The translations under genes were made by a program, and so were the position numbers. From positions 100,543 to 164,542 of the forward strand of contig JABYQQ010000038.1 of NCBI GenBank assembly GCA_022605405.1: DNA of 64,000 bases, in the 5' to 3' direction. The notes under the pieces were generated by a model. That model was not told where the DNA came from. It saw only the letters and a list, made by a program, of their open reading frames with translations, and ran no database searches. Below, one piece after another: positions 58,939 to 64,000 of this stretch (its first letter is position 1; each line of letters begins with the position of its first letter). This DNA comes from Earliella scabrosa. Lineage: Eukaryota > Basidiomycota > Agaricomycetes > Polyporales > Polyporaceae.

Positions 58939-60197
58939 CTACATGCCACGGACGCCACCATCCCACCAACACGAACGTTCACCCGTTCTGTCGCAAGCAT
59001 CGGCGGCATACTTCCACACACGTCCATCGAAATCACTCCGACGGAACGTAGTGCAGGACAGGAATGCCACCTTGAAAGGCGGGCGGGAGGAGCCAAGTTT
59101 CCGGAACATTGGTAAGATCCACCTCCGAAGGTAATCCTCCAGCTCATCGCATATACAGTACACCGGCTCGACGCTCAAAGCGCAAAGGGTGGGTAACAGG
59201 TTCTGGGATGTTGAGAGGGTATCAAGAATGCACTACGGTCAAATACTTCAACACGACTGTCATCGTTAAAGACCTTTGTAGCACTTACACATGTTAGCCC
59301 AATGACCGTATCAAACGCCCATTCCTCGTCGTCGTCGATGGAATCTTCGCGAAGCAGCATTGGTCCACCCCAATAAAACCCGGCGTGTTGAAGATTAGGA
59401 AACGCGCGGGTCATAAGAGTAAGAAGGGGGTAGGTCAAACCGACAATGGTACTCGCGACGAACGATTTCAAGCGCTCCAACGAGTGTCCGCTCCGCAGAC
59501 CACGCAGAAACTCTAGAACATCACGGGGGTCTATGAATGTATCCAGCAATAATGTTTGAAGATCGCGATACGAAACCAAGGAAAGTGCCAGGGTAGATGA
59601 ATGTGTTTCGATGGATATAAGATTCGGTAGCGCATATATACTGCGGTTGTAACGGGGGTCTTCAGGAAACCACATATTGAGCAGCGGGGAAGGTGGTGTG
59701 CGAACGACCCCACATTTCTTGAAAGACGCGATGGCCTGTACGACGGAAACTTCTCTCATGCAGAGTATTAACGACCGTACGTTCCATGCGTGTGACAACA
59801 CTTGCGCTAGCAGAGGGATTGCGAGGAAGGCCGATACGTCGTTCGCGGATCGATACGACAAGGTCCGAATGGCGAAGACGGGAGGAAGACGCCAATGACC
59901 AGCGCGACGCATAGGCACGCCTGACAACAGGCCTTTTAGGACGGGCTGGGCGTTATCGTCTGTAATATACACCGCCCCGTATAGCACGATGCTAACGGCA
60001 CCATGTATATACAGAGATACGCCCGCGAGATTGGCCATCCCTCGGGGAGTTAACATCCACGCAAGTCGGATGTATATCTCTACAGGCAGTTCAAGACCCT
60101 TCCGATTGAGCGTTCTAGAGGCACCACGAGAATACGGTGAGCAACCAGCGCATCACTTCCCACCAGAGTAAACAGTTACCTACCGCATGTTGGTCAT
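58939..60197 (-). CDS. F-box protein with C-terminal repeat region
   Basis: About 367 residues from exons 60197-60184, 60114-59289 and 59202-58939, phases consistent. The N-terminus LELPVEIYIRLAWMLTPRG followed by MANLAGVS is an F-box (L-P-x-E-I-Y-I-x-hA start, then the xxLaxVS helix), which would dock to Skp1 in an SCF ubiquitin ligase. The remainder (ALPNLISIETHSSTLALS, LLLDTFIDPRDVLEFL, LLTLMTRAFPNLQHAG) has the alternating pattern of degenerate leucine-rich repeats typical of Agaricomycete F-box paralogs. It ends DELEDYLRRWILPMF, then WWDG. Ending at 59175 without the last intron would lose the C-terminal exon; the GTAAGT donor at 59288 favours splicing. Exon 1 has only 14 bases including the start. 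The target protein is unknown. Confidence 0.75.
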
Positions 60198-60444
60198 ATG
60201 GCGTCACAACGAGCGTTCACGATAACGAGCAAGAGCACACAACGTTGGTCGGGGATAACGATATTGGTACAAGCCGCCGCTTGGAGGTTTATATATATGT
60301 ATACACAGTAGGGCTCCGCAAAGGAGAACGGGACCAACACCGTCAAACTCTCCACACGTTGTGCGAGAACAACCCCAATCGTGGCGTAAATCGAGATAAG
60401 CGAATATACACAACACGCGTCCGGAACGAGGTACCTAGACCGTT
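60198..60444. other. Short spacer
   Basis: Spacer between the F-box gene start and the stop of the F-box/nucleotidyltransferase-like gene, both on the minus strand. It should contain the F-box promoter. A TATATATGTATAC stretch is at 60290-60303. Confidence 0.4.
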
Positions 60445-61394
60445 CTACGAATCATCATCAGAAAGGGCTACGATCAACGTGCCATCGTACTCCGTACCCA
60501 CAGCCGGAGTACTAACAGCAGTCGAGCCACCATCCTCCGACGCATCTAGACTGCTGGGTATATACCATCCATCGCCCGTCCGAAACAGATAGTGCGACAA
60601 GCCAGGGGATTCCAACGTGAATGGGTATACACTGCGAACGACAGCGTCTTGACCCGCGATCTGCACATCACCCCCTGGGGGAGGCGGCCACGCAACCCAA
60701 TGACGACTAACGTTGAGGTCGTATCCCCGATCAATGTACTTGGAAACCGCGCGCAGATCGGAGTACGAGAGCGCCCCGGGTTTCAACACCGCCTCCCGGC
60801 GCATTGTGTATCGGGGGTAGAAACAGGCGACGTAATCAAGGGAGATGCAGTTCACCACCAGGGTGGACCAGAAATCGGTAAGAGGCGTTAGGGGGGATGG
60901 GGTGGAGCTCCGCACTAGGTCGACTACTCGACCAGACTTGGTGCTAAACCGCACCAGCTGCTTGACGTCGTAGCGCTTACGCCACGGGGCTACCTCGGAA
61001 TCGTAGGTCTCCACGAAACCGGTGGAAGAGTCTTCCACCAGACGAGTTCTGAGTCGACCGAACTCGAGATCTCCCACATAGATGTCCAAGTCCCCGATGT
61101 CCCATTCTTCGTCCATGACGAAAAACTTTAGGGCCACGGAGCCCGACAGTACAGCACCGTGCTCTTGGAGCAGCAACAAGAATGACTTCGTCTCTTGCAC
61201 GAACGGCTTCACCAAAAAACGCATACGGCGTGCAAGTCTTGCAGAAGCGAATCTAGTCACATGAGTAAGACCGAGGATCCGCAGAGACAAGTTGGAACGC
61301 TCACGACGACATCTGCATGCAAACGTCTCGCCACATCAACCAATCCATAACATCCCCCTGATTCATGAACTCGAAAAGTATGTCCCACGGCACC
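60445..61394 (-). CDS. F-box/nucleotidyltransferase-like protein (first exon unresolved)
   Basis: Two exons are clear: 61394-61305 and 61252-60445. The first reads VPWDILFEFMNQGDVMDWL, an F-box-like helix pair. The second has VLSGSVALKFF and, after a short acidic stretch, DIGDLDIYVGD. This is the hG[GS]...Dh[DE]h signature of the nucleotidyltransferase fold. Then come SGRVVDLVRSSTPSPLTPL, DFWSTLVVNCISLDYVA and VSKYIDRGYDLNV, the standard order of a large Agaricomycete-specific family. The two carboxylates of DLDIYV are present, so nucleotidyl transfer is possible, but no substrate is known for the family. The start codon lies in an upstream exon, perhaps within 61630-61430, whose phase I could not match. 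Confidence 0.7.
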
Positions 61395-62208
61395 CTACAC
61401 AATGATTGACATCAATTCCGACAGCCGTCACCAGACGCAACAGACCCGACAAACCGCATGCCGCCGAATCTCATCGAACGCAGATTCGTGATATGATCAT
61501 ACGAAGCCAGTTGGCTGCCACTACGAGCAACTTGAACCTTCGGTGGATCGCATGCACCGTCTACAGAGCTGCGCGTAGAGTGCGTCATGGAGCACGACAG
61601 AGATTCTGTAATGTCACAATGGACAACCAAAGAACGAAATGACTCAATTTATTGGAAACTACCGCGCTCACACCCATCAATGCGAAGCGGGCCAGATCCC
61701 CAAACTTCAAAGCGCAACAACCCAGTAAGGAGCCAGGCCCACACAACCGAATGATAAAACAGAGGTTACGATAAGAAACACCCTACACGCACCATCACGC
61801 TACAGGCGAGAAGCCGAACCAGTCCTTCTAGCGTACGAGGCGGGAGGGGGTGCAAGAACGCAACAAAGAGGGTAGCAGCGGAAGCGCTGACGGTAAATCG
61901 CATTACATAAGCACACATGGCCGATTGAACCAACCCAGTTAGGCCGAGCCACACTTAGCACAACTGTCCCTGCCCCCAAAACAAGCGCACGTTTGGACAT
62001 CGCGGCATCGTCATCTAGCTCGATTATTCGATCTAGCAGAAAGAGGGATCTGTATAAATAGCCAACATTGTCAAACCGTCACATTTAGTCCTGCGCGACT
62101 CTCATCCCGACTATCACAAACTTACCCGCTGCGTGGTACGTAGACCCTGGTCCAAACCAACGTACATCATTATCCTCAGAACGACTACATCGTCGAACCG
62201 TTAGGCGA
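61395..62208. other. Divergent promoter region
   Basis: The region lies between the F-box/nucleotidyltransferase-like gene (-) and the three-exon gene (+). It probably includes the unresolved first exon of the former. A TATA box for the plus-strand gene is listed separately. Minus-strand hydrophobic frames at 62000-61766 have no family resemblance. Confidence 0.4.
62054..62061 (+). promoter_or_regulatory. TATA box candidate
   Basis: TATAAATA lies 148 bases upstream of the ATG at 62209, in the right direction for the three-exon gene. It is the clearest TATA element outside the LTRs. Confidence 0.45.
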
Positions 62209-62980
62209 ATGGAGGCCAACACAGACGATGCCTGGTTGAGGTACGCCCTTATTCCACCGACAGTCACTCACCTAACGTACTCCGCAAACATATGCACCAT
62301 TACCCTCCTCCAGAAGGTTACAACCCTTCCAAGACTACGAATCCGAATTCCCATTCCCTTGGTTCTCGTTGACCCGTATCCCGACGGATCACGAGTGGAA
62401 CCCATACGCTGTCTACGACGCCATACTAAGCGCACGCGGACAACCTGTTCGTCTGTGGGTCGCGGGCACCGTCCGGTCGGTACGTATCCACACCAAGACA
62501 ATCGACGACGAAACCGTATGCAGTCTCTCCATCAATCTGCTTCGCGACGAAGACCGTAGCGCGCTAGGGCGGATTTACGACAGCGCTCTTTCAACACCAC
62601 CCCGTTCCCAGCCGGCACGAGGTGCCGTCGACGTGTTCAAAGCTGATATTCACTTGGAGTGGGCCAACGTAACTATTCCATCAATACCAGCCCATATCGG
62701 CATCCCTGACAGATGACAGGTTTTTGCAGACGTTTATGACGCGACCAACGGGTACAAGGACAGGAAGAGCATGGCCCGGATGTACCCTCCTATCTTAGAG
62801 TTTGGAGACATCGTTCTAGTAGAAGCAATCGCTGTGCGATCTGACACCGTGTTTGGATCTGATGTTCATTTCCTAGCGTACCAGATTTCCTTGCTTTACC
62901 CGGTCGGTGGCGCGTCGAAGGCGCAACGTCAAGTCCGAAAGGAGCCAGTACCGTACATAGCATTTCCATACGTATTGTGA
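62209..62980 (+). CDS. Three-exon gene of unknown function
   Basis: Exons 62209-62240, 62314-62668 and 62720-62980 give 215 residues in one consistent frame. I do not recognise the family. The sequence opens MEANTDDAWLRRLQPFQDYE, has an aromatic stretch (FPFPWFSLTRIPTDHEWNPY), a beta-rich part (QPVRLWVAGTVRSVRIHTK), an acidic segment and a final beta-rich part (PPILEFGDIVLVEAIAVRS) ending YIAFPYVL. Two blocks that both look like five-stranded barrels suggest an OB-fold-like protein, but this is only a guess. The second intron (62669-62719, 51 bases, multiple of three) contains a TGA, so splicing is needed. The GTAACT donor and GACAG acceptor are acceptable. Without splicing the protein would stop after 137 residues. 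Confidence 0.6.
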
Positions 62981-63600
62981 CACGAGTCCACACCTGCAGC
63001 ACGTCGTACTGTACAGGTGGATATAACATACAGCAACCCCCCCCCATGCATAGTATCTACAAACATACCTGCGTTATCCGGGTCAGGGTAACAAACAAAA
63101 CAGAATGTACACGGAGTATGAAAATGCCAACCCGATCCGCGACAACGATCCTTTCGAGCAAGGTCCCATACACCGAAAAGTTGATATAAGAAACAAGACC
63201 CGACGATACGACCACATTACGTAGCATCCTTGAACAAGTTCGAACGAGCCATTGACAATACACACGTCGAGAGAATGAGGAATTACTCCCGACTGCTAAA
63301 CCGTCACCCTACACACATGCGCACACGCCACAGACGGCAATCACACTCGTCCAATAACAACGAGGTACTTATTACACGTGTTCCATAGCGATACGGCCCA
63401 GTACCCATATCACCGTCAGCCAACGACACACCATACACTATCATGCCAATACGTTTATCAGATGGCGAACAGCTCACCGATGCCTACCCAATACCTCGTG
63501 GTTGGGACACTCGTATCAGTGGTTGCCGATCCGCTGTATGCGATGGCTAGGGGTCAGCATCACGAACTACACGGGGAGAGCGACAAACAACACCTTGTTG
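62981..63600. other. Intergenic region
   Basis: No supported gene. A plus frame starting at 63462 (MANSSPMPTQYLVVG) is open to 63707 but overlaps candidate exons on the other strand. Confidence 0.35.
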
Positions 63601-64000
63601 ATGGTGGCCCCTACCGCACTACCGCATTGAGGAATGCATCGAGAGCTCGTACGCCAACCTGTGAGTCAGGACCGCATTCAACACCGAAAGGAAGGAGGCA
63701 TCCGTAATGCGGGCACTTACAGCCATAACACTGGCGACGAATGGTCAAGCACCATGACCGCAATCTTGACGGGGCCTTGCATGGAGCGGAGAACTGGATA
63801 CAGACCCAGCACGACCTCGAACGGCTGTTCGTGTCGGAAGTCACGTAGTCTACCGTTAGCCCACCGTCGACCAACACCAAGCCACGATAATACTCACGAG
63901 CTGAACCATGACAAGCGCAAGCTGTAGTCGCAGCCGCCACACTCCCGGACGAGTCGACGCCGCGAACAAAAGCCACCAACTTCAAGAAAGACAGGACAGA
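63600..64000 (-). CDS. Possible minus-strand gene running off the right edge
   Basis: Intron-like pairs are visible on the minus strand. A GTGAGT donor near 63899 leads to CGAACAG near 63823 with a GCTAAC branch point between. A GTAAGT donor near 63721 leads to TCACAG near 63660. The exon between them reads PFEVVLGLYPVLRSMQG, then VKIAVMVLDHSSPVLWL, which looks like real protein. The last exon would end near 63610 (AYELSMHSSMR then stop). The upstream part lies outside the window and no family could be assigned. Confidence 0.3.

Noticed and set aside
59175..59289. F-box gene ending at 59175
   Set aside because: A GTAAGT donor and a good acceptor remove this stretch and join to a downstream exon with a typical family ending.
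62369..62716. Nonsense mutation (TGA) splitting the unknown three-exon gene into a pseudogene
   Set aside because: The TGA lies in a 51-base GT-AG segment (62669-62719) whose removal joins the flanking frames in phase, so it is better read as an intron.
1..64000. Secondary-metabolite cluster around the methyltransferase, SDR and transporter
   Set aside because: No synthase, P450 or pathway regulator lies beside them and they are interspersed with unrelated genes.

Overview
The window reads as nuclear DNA of a filamentous basidiomycete, most likely an Agaricomycete and possibly polypore-like. Genes are split by many GT-AG introns of roughly 45-90 bases, with CTRAC-type branch points. The families present (DUF6533, FunK1, PTR2, ATG13, a mushroom-type RING/coiled-coil protein, F-box and F-box/nucleotidyltransferase proteins) are typical of that class. 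All gene models below were spliced by hand from conserved protein frames, GT/AG sites and phase bookkeeping. No rRNA, tRNA or CRISPR array was seen.

Region 1 (0.4-36 kb) is gene-dense and looks like ordinary chromosome: a DUF6533 membrane protein (-), an M14 carboxypeptidase-like protein whose active site looks dead (+), an amidase (+), a 1.28-kb non-autonomous DNA transposon with a nested miniature element, a 19-exon hydantoinase/oxoprolinase-S-methyl-thiohydantoin desulfurase fusion (-), ATG13 (-), a JmjC/cupin protein (-), a 5'-truncated FunK1 kinase remnant (-), a PTR2 peptide transporter (-), a short-chain dehydrogenase (+), two tandem phytase-like esterase paralogs (-,-) and a SAM methyltransferase (+). 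Most are housekeeping or metabolic genes with no operon-like relation, but the two phytase-like genes are an obvious local duplication.

Region 2 (about 36-64 kb) has a different texture. It has looser gene spacing, several small lineage-specific genes (two Zn2Cys6 paralogs, an ARID-like exon, a RING/coiled-coil protein, an F-box protein, an F-box/nucleotidyltransferase protein and a conserved-looking three-exon gene of unknown function) and two transposable elements. One is a CACTA-like non-autonomous element at 46.8-47.6 kb. The other is a complete Ty1/copia retrotransposon at 50.9-57.5 kb with identical-looking 603-bp LTRs and a TTGCA target duplication, apparently inserted in an intron of a minus-strand gene. 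It reads as an accessory, fast-evolving compartment. About 6.5 kb of it (37.9-44.4 kb) could not be resolved into gene models with confidence.

Recurrent features worth attention are very short internal exons (6, 7, 8, 11, 15 and 18 bases) in several genes, and introns whose length is a multiple of three with no stop codon.
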